Source: JBCCYM01 sp039190005 (GTDB lineage Bacteria > Pseudomonadota > Gammaproteobacteria > UBA12402). Taken from it: 34,402 bases of DNA. Position numbers and translations under genes: made by a program. The DNA lies in contig JBCCYM010000009.1 of NCBI GenBank assembly GCA_039190005.1, positions 1-34,402 of the forward strand. Direction: 5' to 3'. How positions within the stretch are numbered: the first letter of the stretch is position 1; each line of letters opens with the position of its first letter. The notes below the pieces were generated by a model that saw only the letters and a list, made by a program, of their open reading frames with translations, had not been told where the DNA came from and did no database searches. Positions 7,044 through 16,106 of the stretch are shown one piece after another.

Positions 7044-8809
7044 TTGATGCGCTCCTGTACCTCGATGGCTTGGGTATAATTCGGCTGTCGATTCACTTCT
7101 CGCGTCTGAATCTCAGCCTGATTGGGATCATAAATAGAATGACGTAAAAATTGTTCATCATCACGGTCAGGATAATCCGGTCGTGAATGCGCGCCTCGGC
7201 TTTCACGGCGCCACAATGCCGCGTGCGCGGTGGCAATAGAGGTTTCAACCAAGTTATCCAGTTCCATTGCCTCAATTCTTGCAGTATTGAACACATGGCT
7301 ATGATCATCTATCGACGCGTGTCGCAAACGCTCTTTTAATACCTCTAGTTCCTCAATGCCTTTTACCATCTGCTCTTCTTGACGAAATACACCAAAACTA
7401 TTCTGCATGACCTGCTGCATTTCCCGGCGGATGCCATCCACAGATTCACCATTACGATTATCATTCCAACGTTGCATCCTGGCAAAACCGGCGGCAATAT
7501 CGTCTTCGTCAGGTTCACGAAAATCTAAGCCTTCTTCTAAATCATTCTGAACTTTGCGACCCGCTGAACGACCAAAAACAACTAAATCCAATAAGGAATT
7601 ACCGCCTAAACGATTGGCGCCATGCACCGATACACAAGCGGCTTCACCGGCGGCGTAAAAACCTTCAACCACCTTGTCATTACTTTCATCGTCAAGTTGT
7701 AATACTTGGGTATCAAAATTAGTGGGAATACCGCCCATCACATAATGGCAGGTCGGAATCACTGGAATAGGCGCTTCCACCGGATCAACACCGGCAAACG
7801 TCCGCGCTAAATCACGCACACCGGGCAGACGCGATTGAATCAAGTCTTCCCCTAAATGCATTAAATTCAAATGCGCGTGTTGCCCTGATTCACCACAGCC
7901 TCGCCCTTCAAGTATTTCCGTCATAATGGAACGGGAGACAACATCACGACAAGCTAAATCTTTTTCGTGCGGGGCATAACGCTCCATAAAGCGTTCACCA
8001 TCTTTATTGGTAAGATAACCGCCTTCACCACGACAACCTTCGGTGACCAAGCAACCAACGCCATAAATACCGGTTGGATGGAACTGCCACATTTCCATGT
8101 CCTGCAATGGATAGCCAGCTCGCAATGTCATACCAAAGCCATCGCCGGTATTAATATGCGCATTTGTAGTTGAAGCATAAATACGCCCGGCACCACCCGT
8201 GGCAAAAATAGTCGCGCGCGCTTTGAAAAAAGCGTATTCACCGGTTTCAATAGAAATTGCGGTCACACCGGCGACACCACCGGATTTACCCTTGACAATA
8301 TCCATAGCAAACCATTCATCAAAGAAATGGCTCTTCGCCTTAACATTTTGTTGATATAAGGTATGCAGCAAGGCGTGACCAGTACGATCGGCCGCGGCAC
8401 AAGTGCGATGCGCTTGTTCTTTACCGTAATTTAAGCTTTGACCACCAAAAGCACGTTGATAAATACGTTTTTCTTTGGTACGGGAAAACGGCAGCCCCAT
8501 ATGTTCAAGTTCATAAATTGCCGTTGGCGCTTCTTTGGTCATGTATTCAATTGCGTCTTGATCGCCTAAGAAATCCGAACCCATCACCGAATCAAAAAAA
8601 TGAAAGCGCCACTCGTCATTTTTATCCACACTGGCGATTGCCGCGTTAATACCCCCCTGTGCTGAAACGGTGTGTGAACGCGTGGGGAAAACCTTTGACA
8701 GCACCGCCACACGCTTGCCTGACGCCGCGAGTTGTAAAGCGGCGCGCATCCCGGCGCCACCGGCGCCGACGAGTAAGGCATCAAAGACGTATGTGGCAAC
8801 ATTTTTCAT
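7040..8809 (-). CDS. sdhA: Succinate dehydrogenase flavoprotein subunit
   Basis: SdhA oxidises succinate to fumarate in the TCA cycle. The FAD-binding motif GAGGAG is at residues 15-20. H46 in TRSHTVSAQGG is the expected covalent FAD attachment residue. The substrate/FAD region HPTGIYGVGCLVTEGCRGEG and the conserved HGANRLGGNSLLDLVVFGR are intact. The 589-aa length matches the family (E. coli 588). It starts three bases after sdhD and is translationally coupled to sdhB. Nothing is missing or disrupted. Confidence 0.98.
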   Translation of the reverse strand: MKNVATYVFDALLVGAGGAGMRAALQLAASGKRVAVLSKVFPTRSHTVSAQGGINAAIASVDKNDEWRFHFFDSVMGSDFLGDQDAIEYMTKEAPTAIYELEHMGLPFSRTKEKRIYQRAFGGQSLNYGKEQAHRTCAAADRTGHALLHTLYQQNVKAKSHFFDEWFAMDIVKGKSGGVAGVTAISIETGEYAFFKARATIFATGGAGRIYASTTNAHINTGDGFGMTLRAGYPLQDMEMWQFHPTGIYGVGCLVTEGCRGEGGYLTNKDGERFMERYAPHEKDLACRDVVSRSIMTEILEGRGCGESGQHAHLNLMHLGEDLIQSRLPGVRDLARTFAGVDPVEAPIPVIPTCHYVMGGIPTNFDTQVLQLDDESNDKVVEGFYAAGEAACVSVHGANRLGGNSLLDLVVFGRSAGRKVQNDLEEGLDFREPDEDDIAAGFARMQRWNDNRNGESVDGIRREMQQVMQNSFGVFRQEEQMVKGIEELEVLKERLRHASIDDHSHVFNTARIEAMELDNLVETSIATAHAALWRRESRGAHSRPDYPDRDDEQFLRHSIYDPNQAEIQTREVNRQPNYTQAIEVQERIK

Positions 8810-8812
8810 TGA

Positions 8813-9178
8813 TTAGAATCCTCTGAATAACATTAAATAAGTGAATAAAACCAAGCCGTAAATAAAAAATATCACTAACAATAGCCAGACAATCACTTTA
8901 ATCAGACTGCGTAGCGCTGGTGGCTTGATATAATCGGTAATAATCGTCCAGACACCAATCCAGGCATGGGCGACTAAGGTCAGGAGAAAGAATACATTGG
9001 CAATAAATAACCAAATATTGGCATAGAAAAAACTGCGCCACAGCAAATAATTCGCCGGTTTCGTCACTACCATGACGACGATAAACACACTATATAACAA
9101 CAGATAAATGGCGCTGAGACGTTGTATCGTCCATTCTTTCAAGCCACGATGTGTTGAACCTAAAACAGTCTTAGCCAT
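8813..9178 (-). CDS. sdhD: Succinate dehydrogenase membrane anchor subunit
   Basis: SdhD is one of the two membrane anchors of complex II and helps form the heme b and quinone sites. It is 121 aa with three transmembrane segments. The diagnostic VAHAWIGVWTIITDYIKP holds the heme-ligand histidine region and the conserved DY of the quinone site, very like E. coli SdhD. The N-terminal GLKEWTIQRLSA also matches. Its start lies within the last 19 bases of sdhC, a normal overlap for this operon. Confidence 0.95.
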   Translation of the reverse strand: MAKTVLGSTHRGLKEWTIQRLSAIYLLLYSVFIVVMVVTKPANYLLWRSFFYANIWLFIANVFFLLTLVAHAWIGVWTIITDYIKPPALRSLIKVIVWLLLVIFFIYGLVLFTYLMLFRGF

Positions 9179-9549
9179 ATTGTCATTCCCAATACTATTG
9201 CCACAATTACCCAGATAAGTAATACCAATCTTGCCGCCATACGACCACCGACTAAACTCTCAGCCACACCCACATCCATCAAAAGATGACGAATGCCGGC
9301 AATGAGATGATACGTCATTGCCGCTACCAACAGCCAAATGATAAAACGCACACTGGCATAGGTGCTAAAACAAGCGACCCAAGCATTAAATCGCGGCGGC
9401 GATGCCATTAAGGCGGTAAACACATAAAGAAAAACCGGTATCAGTACAAATAACAGCAAGCCGGACAAACGGTGCAGAATAGAAACAATGGCTGTCATCG
9501 GAAAATGTATGGCAGTGAGTTTTAAATTTACCGGTCGTTTGTCTTTCAC
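9160..9549 (-). CDS. sdhC: Succinate dehydrogenase cytochrome b556 subunit
   Basis: SdhC is the other complex II anchor. I start it at the GTG at 9549 rather than the upstream ATG at 9618. The GTG gives VKDKRPVNLKL, the standard SdhC N terminus, and 129 aa, exactly the E. coli length; an ACGAGGAT stands just upstream. The longer version would add 23 residues with no counterpart. The signature HRLSG follows near residue 27, and the heme histidine is expected in YHLIAGIRHLLMD. Three membrane helices are visible. First gene of sdhCDAB. Confidence 0.93.
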   Translation of the reverse strand: MKDKRPVNLKLTAIHFPMTAIVSILHRLSGLLLFVLIPVFLYVFTALMASPPRFNAWVACFSTYASVRFIIWLLVAAMTYHLIAGIRHLLMDVGVAESLVGGRMAARLVLLIWVIVAIVLGMTIWLRLF

Positions 9550-9683
9550 GTTCTGACTATCCTCGTATGTTATAACGCCAATTATCTTAGCATACAATAA
9601 TTTCAATTGTAAATACATACCATGAAAAAATAGTTTGGGTTACGTTATAACATCTTTAATATATATCAAAACACGCTTAGGAA

Positions 9684-9712
9684 TTGACAACACCAGGAAT
9701 TAATTATATGCT
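9684..9712 (+). promoter_or_regulatory. Possible gltA promoter
   Basis: TTGACA (9684-9689) and TATGCT (9707-9712) are 17 bp apart, with the overlapping TATATG as another -10 choice. Transcription would begin at about 9719, just before the REP-like inverted repeat, placing that repeat in the gltA leader. Confidence 0.4.
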
Positions 9713-9719
9713 TTCTACA

Positions 9720-9803
9720 CCGTCATTCCCGCGCAGGCGGGAATCCAGGTGCCGCATTTATCAGTGCTTTTTCTCTGGATTCTCGCCCGCGCAAGAATGA
9801 CAG
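9720..9803. repeat. REP-like inverted repeat pair before gltA
   Basis: The arms 9720-9748 and 9775-9803 are 29 bp each with five mismatches and a 26-nt spacer. The left arm holds the core CGTCATTCCCGC-GCA-GGCGGGAAT, itself a palindrome. The same core recurs at 16107-16138 and, broken, at 23962-24038. It lies between the divergent sdhC and gltA genes. Confidence 0.85.
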
Positions 9804-9846
9804 ATGATTGCTCATAAGTAATTAATACCAACAACGAGAAACTAAA

Positions 9847-11130
9847 ATGACTGATAAAATAACATTGACCATAGATAACGCGCATTATGATTTCCCACTC
9901 TTAACGCCAACATTAGGTTGTCAACAAATTGACATTAATAGCTTAAACAAAACATGCGGTGTGTTTACCTTTGACCCAGGTTTTATGGCAACCGCGTCGT
10001 GCGAATCGAAAATTACTTATATTGATGGCGAAAACGGTGTGTTACTTTATCGCGGCTATCCGATAGATCAACTTGCCGAACAAGCCGATTACCTTGACGT
10101 TTGTTATCTACTATTTACTGGCGAGTTGCCTGACCAGGCAGAAAAAGCAAAATTGGTTGAAAGCGTGCATCACTCTTCTTTAATTAATCAACAACTGTGT
10201 AGTTTGTTCAATGGTTTTCGCCGTGACGCTCATCCGATGGCAATTATGTGTGGCGTTGTGGGTGCTTTATCGGCTTTCTATCACGATCACTTAGATATTA
10301 ATGATCCACTGCAACGCGAACAAGTCGCTATTCGCTTGATCGCGAAAATGCCGGTATTAGCGGCAATGGCTTACAAGTATCACATGGGGCATCCATTTGT
10401 CTACCCGCGTGATGAATACAACTACGCTGAAAATTTCCTTTACATGATGTTTAATACACCAAACAGCGATTGGCAAAACAATCCGGTTTTCGCCCGGGCG
10501 ATGGACCGTATTTTCACTTTACATGCCGATCATGAACAAAATGCCTCAACCTCAGCCGTGCGTTTAACCGGTTCAACCGGCGCTAATCCATACGCTTGTA
10601 TTGCCGCCGGTATCGCGGCATTATGGGGACCGGCACATGGCGGCGCCAATGAAGCGGCACTGAATATGTTGCGCGAAATTGGTGATGTCGAAAACATCCC
10701 CAAATACATCGCCCGCGCTAAAGATAAAAACGATCCGTTCCGTTTGATGGGATTTGGTCATCGTGTCTACAAAAATTATGATCCCCGCGCGAAAGTGATG
10801 CGCCAGACTTGTCATGAAGTGCTAGAGGAAATAGGTGATAAAGACAATCCGATTCTAAACGTAGCCCTGGAACTGGAAAAAATTGCCACCCATGATGACT
10901 ACTTTATTGAAAAGAAATTATACCCCAATATCGATTTTTATTCCGGCATAACACTCACAGCACTTGGTATTCCCAGCACCATGTTTACGGCTATCTTTGC
11001 CTTAGGCCGAACGATTGGTTGGATCTCGCACTGGAATGAAATGATGAGCAGTCCCTACAAAATCGGTCGCCCACGTCAGCTTTACACCGGCAAAACTCAA
11101 CGTGATTTTGTACCGATGGATAAGCGTTAA
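9847..11130 (+). CDS. gltA: Type II citrate synthase
   Basis: This enzyme condenses oxaloacetate and acetyl-CoA into citrate. At 427 aa it equals the E. coli hexameric, NADH-sensitive type. The catalytic histidines fall at H264 (WGPAHGGANE) and H305 (GFGHRVYKNYDPRA), the same numbers as E. coli GltA. The catalytic aspartate is D363 (YPNIDFYSG). HADHEQNAST and the C-terminal SHWNEMM are also conserved. It diverges from sdhCDAB, so the intergenic region (9550-9846) can serve both TCA units. Allosteric NADH control is a family property, not tested here. Confidence 0.98.
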   Translation: MTDKITLTIDNAHYDFPLLTPTLGCQQIDINSLNKTCGVFTFDPGFMATASCESKITYIDGENGVLLYRGYPIDQLAEQADYLDVCYLLFTGELPDQAEKAKLVESVHHSSLINQQLCSLFNGFRRDAHPMAIMCGVVGALSAFYHDHLDINDPLQREQVAIRLIAKMPVLAAMAYKYHMGHPFVYPRDEYNYAENFLYMMFNTPNSDWQNNPVFARAMDRIFTLHADHEQNASTSAVRLTGSTGANPYACIAAGIAALWGPAHGGANEAALNMLREIGDVENIPKYIARAKDKNDPFRLMGFGHRVYKNYDPRAKVMRQTCHEVLEEIGDKDNPILNVALELEKIATHDDYFIEKKLYPNIDFYSGITLTALGIPSTMFTAIFALGRTIGWISHWNEMMSSPYKIGRPRQLYTGKTQRDFVPMDKR

Positions 11131-11213
11131 GCTTGACCTGCTACACCCGTTTTTGCTGGAGCTCGTAGTATAAAGACATAAAATTATTGCCAAATAGAGA
11201 TAGGCAGCGAATT

Positions 11214-12197
11214 ATGGTTAAAAACAGGCGATATATACGATTTTGGGTGGTCATAGCGATATTGCTTGCGATCATTCTCATGTATTACAGCTCAGGCTAT
11301 TTTATCACCTACAACAATGACGCCTATGTTGACGCTGATTTAATTAGAGTATCAACAACGGTTGCCGGCTCCGTGGCCAAAATCGGTGTTAAAGATAATC
11401 AACTGGTCAAAAAAGGCACACTGTTACTACAACTGGCGCAACAACCTTTTAAGTTCAATACTGATTTGGCGCAAAGCACACTCAATGAAGCAATCGCGCA
11501 GAAAGCACTGTTAGCGGTACAGCTTCAAGAAGCTATAGACGATATCGAACTCAAAAAAGTGCAGTTAAATTTAGCGCAATCTGAGTGGGAACGATTTAAA
11601 AAACTTGACCAAAATAAGTTTACGTCCCAAGAGATACTCGATCAGAAGTTTGGACAATATCAATTGGCGCAAAACGCGCTGGTAAAAGCCAAAGCGAACA
11701 AGCAATTGATTCAAAAGCAGTATGCGGTGACACAAGCCAGAATTGATCAAGCTCAAAATGAATTGGCACTGCGCCAATATGATCAATCCATCAGCACGAT
11801 TTACGCTAAAACAGATGGCATTGTCAATAATTTGCGCATCTATCCTGGTGATACCGTCAATGCCGGTGATACACTTTTTGGTTTCATTGACAATAACAGC
11901 TGGCGTATTGTCGCTAATATCAAAGAAAGTAATTTAGTCGGCGTGCATCCCGGCAAAACGGTTTGGGTCTATTTGTCGAGTCGACCTTGGCATATTTATC
12001 GCGGTAAAATTGAAAGTATCGCCCAGGGTGTGGCACGACAAGAGACCGCGCCCGACGCGGCCTTACCTTATGTCAGTCCGGTGACAAATTGGATTCGTTA
12101 TGAATATCGTATTCCTGTTCGGATCCGTTTGCTTGATTTTCCCGCCAATGTTCGCTTGCACATGGGCACGAATGCTAGAGTGCTTATTTTCTTATGA
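11214..12197 (+). CDS. HlyD/EmrA-type membrane fusion protein
   Basis: This 327-aa periplasmic adaptor has an N-terminal membrane helix (about residues 7-27). A first lipoyl half follows (GSVAKIGVKDNQLVKKGTLL), then an alpha-helical hairpin rich in Gln and Lys (about 80-180), a second lipoyl half (DGIVNNLRIYPGDTVNAGD) and a beta-barrel (KTVWVYLSSRPWHIYRGK). It belongs with EmrA/AaeA-like adaptors. I start it at the ATG at 11214, preceded by GAGATAGG, rather than the in-frame TTG at 11187. It overlaps the downstream FUSC gene by four bases (ATGA), which defines an adaptor-pump pair as in aaeAB. The substrate may be an aromatic acid or other toxic weak acid, but this is inferred from family only. 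Confidence 0.88.
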   Translation: MVKNRRYIRFWVVIAILLAIILMYYSSGYFITYNNDAYVDADLIRVSTTVAGSVAKIGVKDNQLVKKGTLLLQLAQQPFKFNTDLAQSTLNEAIAQKALLAVQLQEAIDDIELKKVQLNLAQSEWERFKKLDQNKFTSQEILDQKFGQYQLAQNALVKAKANKQLIQKQYAVTQARIDQAQNELALRQYDQSISTIYAKTDGIVNNLRIYPGDTVNAGDTLFGFIDNNSWRIVANIKESNLVGVHPGKTVWVYLSSRPWHIYRGKIESIAQGVARQETAPDAALPYVSPVTNWIRYEYRIPVRIRLLDFPANVRLHMGTNARVLIFL

Positions 12198-14401
12198 TCG
12201 GGCAATATTCTCGCATGTTTTTTGGCGAGATCAAACAAAGTATCGCCAAATTCTCTTGGAATACTCCAGCCACTATTAATGCTTTACGCGCCGCGCTGGC
12301 TTGTGTTTTTGCCGTTTTTCTCGCCTTATGGCTACAAGCGGAACAACCTTTTTGGTCGGCTATTTCATCACTGATTGTCATGCAACCGTTTGTGGGTAAT
12401 GCCATTGATAAAGCCTTGCATCGTTTTATTGGCACAGTCATTGGCGCCTCACTGGGGTTATTGCTGGCAAGTTTGTTTATTCAGCAACATTTAATGATGT
12501 ACTTGGCTATCTTTTTTGTCGCGTTTATAGGGATTTATATCGGCAGCATTGCCAAAAAACATAGTTATTCATGGTTATTGGGTTATGGCACCGCGCTCAT
12601 CATCACCTTTCAAGGCTTGGCAAATCCAACACCGGATAATTTTATTCACATCGCCTTTTTCCGCGCCTTTGAAGTGTCCATTGGTATTTTTGCTGGCGTG
12701 ATCGTAAATTATACCGTGTTTCCTCAACGCGCCATGACGCTATTAAAACAGGATATTGTCAGTTTAACCCAATCGCTTGATCAACTTTTTCAAGATTTTT
12801 GTCAATACATACAAGACAGTGATTCCCCGCGCGCCAAGCAAGCGTTTGCAAGCAACATCATGCCATTTAGAGAAAATCTACAACGCTTGCAAAGCTTATT
12901 GCAAATTGGTGAGTATGAGCATTTTCGCGATCCACAAACACCATCCGTGTCTTATGACCGATGGTTAAAACTACTCAATCATATCTCTACGATGATGTTA
13001 GTCTGGTATCGCCACCATGATTCAGATCACAAGGTTGCTAACTACTTGGCAAATGTTGGTGATATATGGCCATCCTGTCTTAATCAAGCGCAACGGTGTT
13101 TACATTGTTTACAAGCGCAATTAGCGCGATCTCAAGATTTATCAGTGGTACAAGATGAAATTGATCAGTTTGAACAATTATGGCGGACCTTAGAACAATC
13201 GATTGCTGAACTGGGTATAGACAACGCGGACACCTGCTACCCTATTGAAGAAGTTGAACAAGTTTTCCAACAGTTAGTTGGGATTCGGGTTGCTGTGTTT
13301 GAAATAGCGTCTTTTATTCGTCCCGATAAATCCTCACGTGTTAAGCATCACCCTAGAAGAAAAATAAGTTGGCAACAACGCCTGCATTATTACGATTGGT
13401 ATTATGTGAAACACGCGTTCTTAGGCGCTTGCGCGTTATTATGCTTACCGCTGGTATGGTTATTTTTTAATTTACCGGGATTCGCCCAAATTGCCGTTTC
13501 GATTATCGCCACCATTGGTATCGATATTGAAAGCACCAGCAGTAAAGGCGTGCTACGCATCATTGGCTGTTTTTTCGGCCTGATCATCACCGTGCTATTC
13601 CTGGGTTTAAATATTCAAAATATTTTTATACTCTTACTGCTGCTTTATATTGTTGGCAGTGTGTTTCTCTATTTTTATTTTGCTAACAGTACAACCATTG
13701 GCTATTTCGGCTTACAAGCCACCATTGTGTTTTCTGTTGGCTTTATTTCACAAGTGTTACCTGTCCCCTCCATATCACCAGCCGTTGAACGCATGGTGGC
13801 GATTACACTCGGAATAAGTAGTATTATTTTATTCCAACATGTTTTATGGCATTTTAGTGGCAAAATACGCGCCAACCATCATTTAAGACAGCTTAAATGT
13901 GCGCTCCATCCGCTGATTGATACCATAGAACGCTATTTTATGACCGATGATAACACCGTTACGATTGATAACATTGCTTACTTTAAGATACGATCAATTT
14001 TAAAAACATTACAAACCAGTGACGCCGAGCTATTTGAACCATCGCGTGATCTGTCGCAACATTTATACTTCCTCTTTGTTCTCACACAGCATTCAACACA
14101 GCGACACACCTTGCTGAAAACCTTTCCAGCATTATCGACACAATTTACCAAATTGGCGGATAGTATTATTTATCCTTATTGCTATGCCAAAGAAATCGAT
14201 GAGAGTTTATCGGATAGCAATAAAATTGATCAAGACCTGCTCCAAGACGCGCGACAATTATGGCAAAAAGATTTATTGGCCACAACAAGCACAAGTGCCA
14301 GATTTGAAATTTTTGCCATACTGAGCACCTTGCGTCAAATTATTTCTTCGCAACATCAATTGATGAAAAAGACGCGCCACTCACCTTATATTTCACTGTA
14401 A
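12194..14401 (+). CDS. FUSC-family (AaeB/YccS-like) efflux protein
   Basis: This 735-aa inner membrane protein has the duplicated FUSC layout. A first block of about six membrane helices (residues 25-170, with QPFWSAISSLIVMQPFVGNAIDKA split across helix 2) is followed by a long soluble helical part (about 180-385). A second hydrophobic block (about 400-560) and a soluble tail complete it. FUSC proteins such as AaeB export aromatic carboxylic acids with a HlyD-type adaptor, and the coupled gene just upstream supplies one. No outer membrane channel gene is present, so TolC elsewhere would be needed. No regulator gene of the AaeR type is adjacent. Confidence 0.85.
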   Translation: MIGQYSRMFFGEIKQSIAKFSWNTPATINALRAALACVFAVFLALWLQAEQPFWSAISSLIVMQPFVGNAIDKALHRFIGTVIGASLGLLLASLFIQQHLMMYLAIFFVAFIGIYIGSIAKKHSYSWLLGYGTALIITFQGLANPTPDNFIHIAFFRAFEVSIGIFAGVIVNYTVFPQRAMTLLKQDIVSLTQSLDQLFQDFCQYIQDSDSPRAKQAFASNIMPFRENLQRLQSLLQIGEYEHFRDPQTPSVSYDRWLKLLNHISTMMLVWYRHHDSDHKVANYLANVGDIWPSCLNQAQRCLHCLQAQLARSQDLSVVQDEIDQFEQLWRTLEQSIAELGIDNADTCYPIEEVEQVFQQLVGIRVAVFEIASFIRPDKSSRVKHHPRRKISWQQRLHYYDWYYVKHAFLGACALLCLPLVWLFFNLPGFAQIAVSIIATIGIDIESTSSKGVLRIIGCFFGLIITVLFLGLNIQNIFILLLLLYIVGSVFLYFYFANSTTIGYFGLQATIVFSVGFISQVLPVPSISPAVERMVAITLGISSIILFQHVLWHFSGKIRANHHLRQLKCALHPLIDTIERYFMTDDNTVTIDNIAYFKIRSILKTLQTSDAELFEPSRDLSQHLYFLFVLTQHSTQRHTLLKTFPALSTQFTKLADSIIYPYCYAKEIDESLSDSNKIDQDLLQDARQLWQKDLLATTSTSARFEIFAILSTLRQIISSQHQLMKKTRHSPYISL

Positions 14402-14445
14402 ACCGCTGACAGTCATTACTTGTAATAAATTATCAAGAAAATAGC

Positions 14446-14474
14446 TTGACAGGCCACTCACTTTTTTATACTAT
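14446..14474 (+). promoter_or_regulatory. Promoter of the TrpR-like gene
   Basis: TTGACA (14446-14451) and TACTAT (14469-14474) have a 17-bp spacer. The -10 lies inside the left arm of the large palindrome, so a protein bound there would block RNA polymerase. Confidence 0.6.
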
Positions 14475-14502
14475 TGTGTTAATGTGTTAACACAATAGTA
14501 TA
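14467..14502. promoter_or_regulatory. 16-bp-arm palindrome, likely operator
   Basis: The arms TATACTATTGTGTTAA (14467-14482) and its exact complement (14487-14502) flank TGTG. Nested inside are a tandem TGTGTTAA repeat (14475-14490) and the perfect dyad TGTGTTAACACA (14483-14494). It overlaps the -10 of the TrpR-like gene, which codes for a DNA-binding protein. Autoregulation, as with E. coli TrpR, is the simplest reading. Confidence 0.65.
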
Positions 14503-14521
14503 TTAATTCAAAATTGAGTAG

Positions 14522-14824
14522 ATGAAAACAAAATCACTGACCAACAAACATATCGCAACAAGTAAAAAATCCTTGTATCAGACATTAGCAAAACTGGATA
14601 CCGGTAAAAACATTGAGCGCTTTTTGGAAGATTTATGCTCGCCCGCCGAATTACAAGCGATGATTGATCGCTGGCAAGTTGCTGTTTTACTCAAGCAAGC
14701 GATGAGCTACCGTGAAATCAGCGCGAAAACTGGTGTCAGCACCACAACCATCGGGCGTGTCGCACGCGTCATACGATTTAGCAAAAAAAATGGCTACTGC
14801 CTGGCATTCAATCATTTAGATTAA
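14522..14824 (+). CDS. TrpR/YerC-YecD-type transcriptional regulator
   Basis: A 100-aa helical DNA-binding protein. Residues 35-60 (FLEDLCSPAELQAMIDRWQ) and the helix-turn-helix MSYREISAKTGVSTTTIGRV (about 61-80) match the Trp-repressor superfamily. The tail VIRFSKKNGYCLAFNHL is more like the YerC/YecD branch than the E. coli TrpR branch, so tryptophan as ligand should not be assumed. It is followed after 22 bases by a permease gene on the same strand. The operator-like dyad in its promoter suggests it controls itself and the permease. The AGGAGT before the permease is a good ribosome site; the one before this gene is weak (GAGTAG). Confidence 0.85.
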   Translation: MKTKSLTNKHIATSKKSLYQTLAKLDTGKNIERFLEDLCSPAELQAMIDRWQVAVLLKQAMSYREISAKTGVSTTTIGRVARVIRFSKKNGYCLAFNHLD

Positions 14825-14846
14825 TTTAAAACCATAGGAGTATTTC

Positions 14847-16013
14847 ATGAATGCTATCAAAATCATTCGTCTGATATGCATCAATGTGCTGGTGATCGAC
14901 AGCCTGAGAAACCTACCGATTATTGCCAATTTGGGCAGTAATCTTTTTATGTTGTATATTGTCGCCGCTGTTATTTTTCTGATACCGGTGGCTTATCTGT
15001 CACGGCGGATTGCCGAGGTGGGTTTATCCACCGGCGCGGCTTCCATTTATCAATTCACCCGTATGGAACTTGGCCACCGCATGGCAAAATTACAGGAAGT
15101 ATTTTTGTGGGTTTATAACGTCTTATGGTATCCCACACTTATTTTATTTCTAGGCTCATTTATCGCGCCGATTATTAAAGAACCGATCAATGCCAATTAT
15201 TTATCGTTATTCTTTCTAATCCCGATGCTGTTGTTATCATTATTGCCTATTCTATTTTCTTCATCGGTATCGACTGTTTTCGCCTTGATAGGCGCCATTA
15301 TTCCCATGAGTATTTTATCAATTTACGCCTTTGTGACGATATTCATGCACCCATCACACAGTAGTTTAAGCTATTTTATGCCTCACCTTGGTGACTTGAA
15401 ATTAAGCTATATTCCCACCGTTTTTTTTAGTCTCATGGGGATTGAAATTGCCACCATGCACTCGGATTTATTGTTTTCTAAAAAATCGCAGTGGAATATC
15501 GCCCTGTGGATCAGCGTTGTTCTGATTATCTTTTTGTTGACAGGTTGTGGACTCGCGGTTTGGGAGATGGGGCAAGGTCATTTTCTCGGCGCGCTCACCA
15601 TTAGTTTAATGAAAGTATTTTCATTTGTACCCGTGCCTCACTTCAGCCATCTTATTATTTTACTGATCGCCCTGAGCATCCTCGCCCAAGCGGTCTTTTG
15701 GATGCAGGCAACCGCGCGCGGCATTGTCAAAGCGTTCTCGGGTGGTGTTGATTGGCTTAAAGTACGGCTTACTGTTGTCCTACAAACAGTCATCACATTA
15801 ATTGCCATGATTGGCATCATAAAATATAAATCGTTTAACAGCGCTTTTATCTATGTGTCCAATCTCAGCGTGCTGTTCGCGGTATTTTATTACATGATAC
15901 TCATGAGCAGTTATCTCAAATATTGCCATACCAATAAAAAGCGCAAAACTTGGGGCATTATCGGTGCCGGCGGTATTGTAGTATTACTGATAACCGTGTT
16001 GATGACACTCTAA
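14847..16013 (+). CDS. GadC-like APC amino acid permease
   Basis: This 388-aa protein is an integral membrane permease with about 11 visible hydrophobic segments. The early SLRNLPIIANLG followed by FLIPVAYLSRRIAEVG and TGAASIYQF resembles the glutamate:GABA antiporter branch of the APC superfamily. At 388 aa it is shorter than the usual 450-510, so the C-terminal helices or tail are reduced, though the frame is open and the end looks natural (IVVLLITVLMTL). It is probably co-transcribed with the TrpR/YerC-like regulator. The substrate is unknown; an amino acid sensed by that regulator is a reasonable guess. Confidence 0.75.
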   Translation: MNAIKIIRLICINVLVIDSLRNLPIIANLGSNLFMLYIVAAVIFLIPVAYLSRRIAEVGLSTGAASIYQFTRMELGHRMAKLQEVFLWVYNVLWYPTLILFLGSFIAPIIKEPINANYLSLFFLIPMLLLSLLPILFSSSVSTVFALIGAIIPMSILSIYAFVTIFMHPSHSSLSYFMPHLGDLKLSYIPTVFFSLMGIEIATMHSDLLFSKKSQWNIALWISVVLIIFLLTGCGLAVWEMGQGHFLGALTISLMKVFSFVPVPHFSHLIILLIALSILAQAVFWMQATARGIVKAFSGGVDWLKVRLTVVLQTVITLIAMIGIIKYKSFNSAFIYVSNLSVLFAVFYYMILMSSYLKYCHTNKKRKTWGIIGAGGIVVLLITVLMTL

Positions 16014-16019
16014 AAAAAC

Positions 16020-16096
16020 TGGCGCGCCCGAGAGGATTTGAACCTCCGACCTTTGGCTTCGGAAACCAATACTCTATCCAGCTGAGCTACGGGCGC
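16020..16096 (-). tRNA. tRNA-Arg (anticodon CCG)
   Basis: The minus strand gives a complete cloverleaf. The acceptor GCGCCCG pairs with CGGGCGC, followed by discriminator G and an encoded CCA. The D-arm is GCTCAGCTGGATAGAGT. The anticodon stem TTGGT/GCCAA encloses the loop TTCCGAA, so the anticodon is CCG (reads CGG). The T-arm is CGGAGGTTCAAATCCTC. The 3' end is followed by a run of seven T on that strand, a likely terminator. A REP-like palindrome lies 11 bases from the 5' end. Confidence 0.97.
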
Positions 16097-16106
16097 ATGG
16101 GCTATT

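Noticed and set aside
14847..16013. Permease as a frameshifted pseudogene because of its short length
   Set aside because: The frame is open throughout, with a natural hydrophobic end, and the next feature is a tRNA on the other strand, with no leftover coding sequence after the stop.
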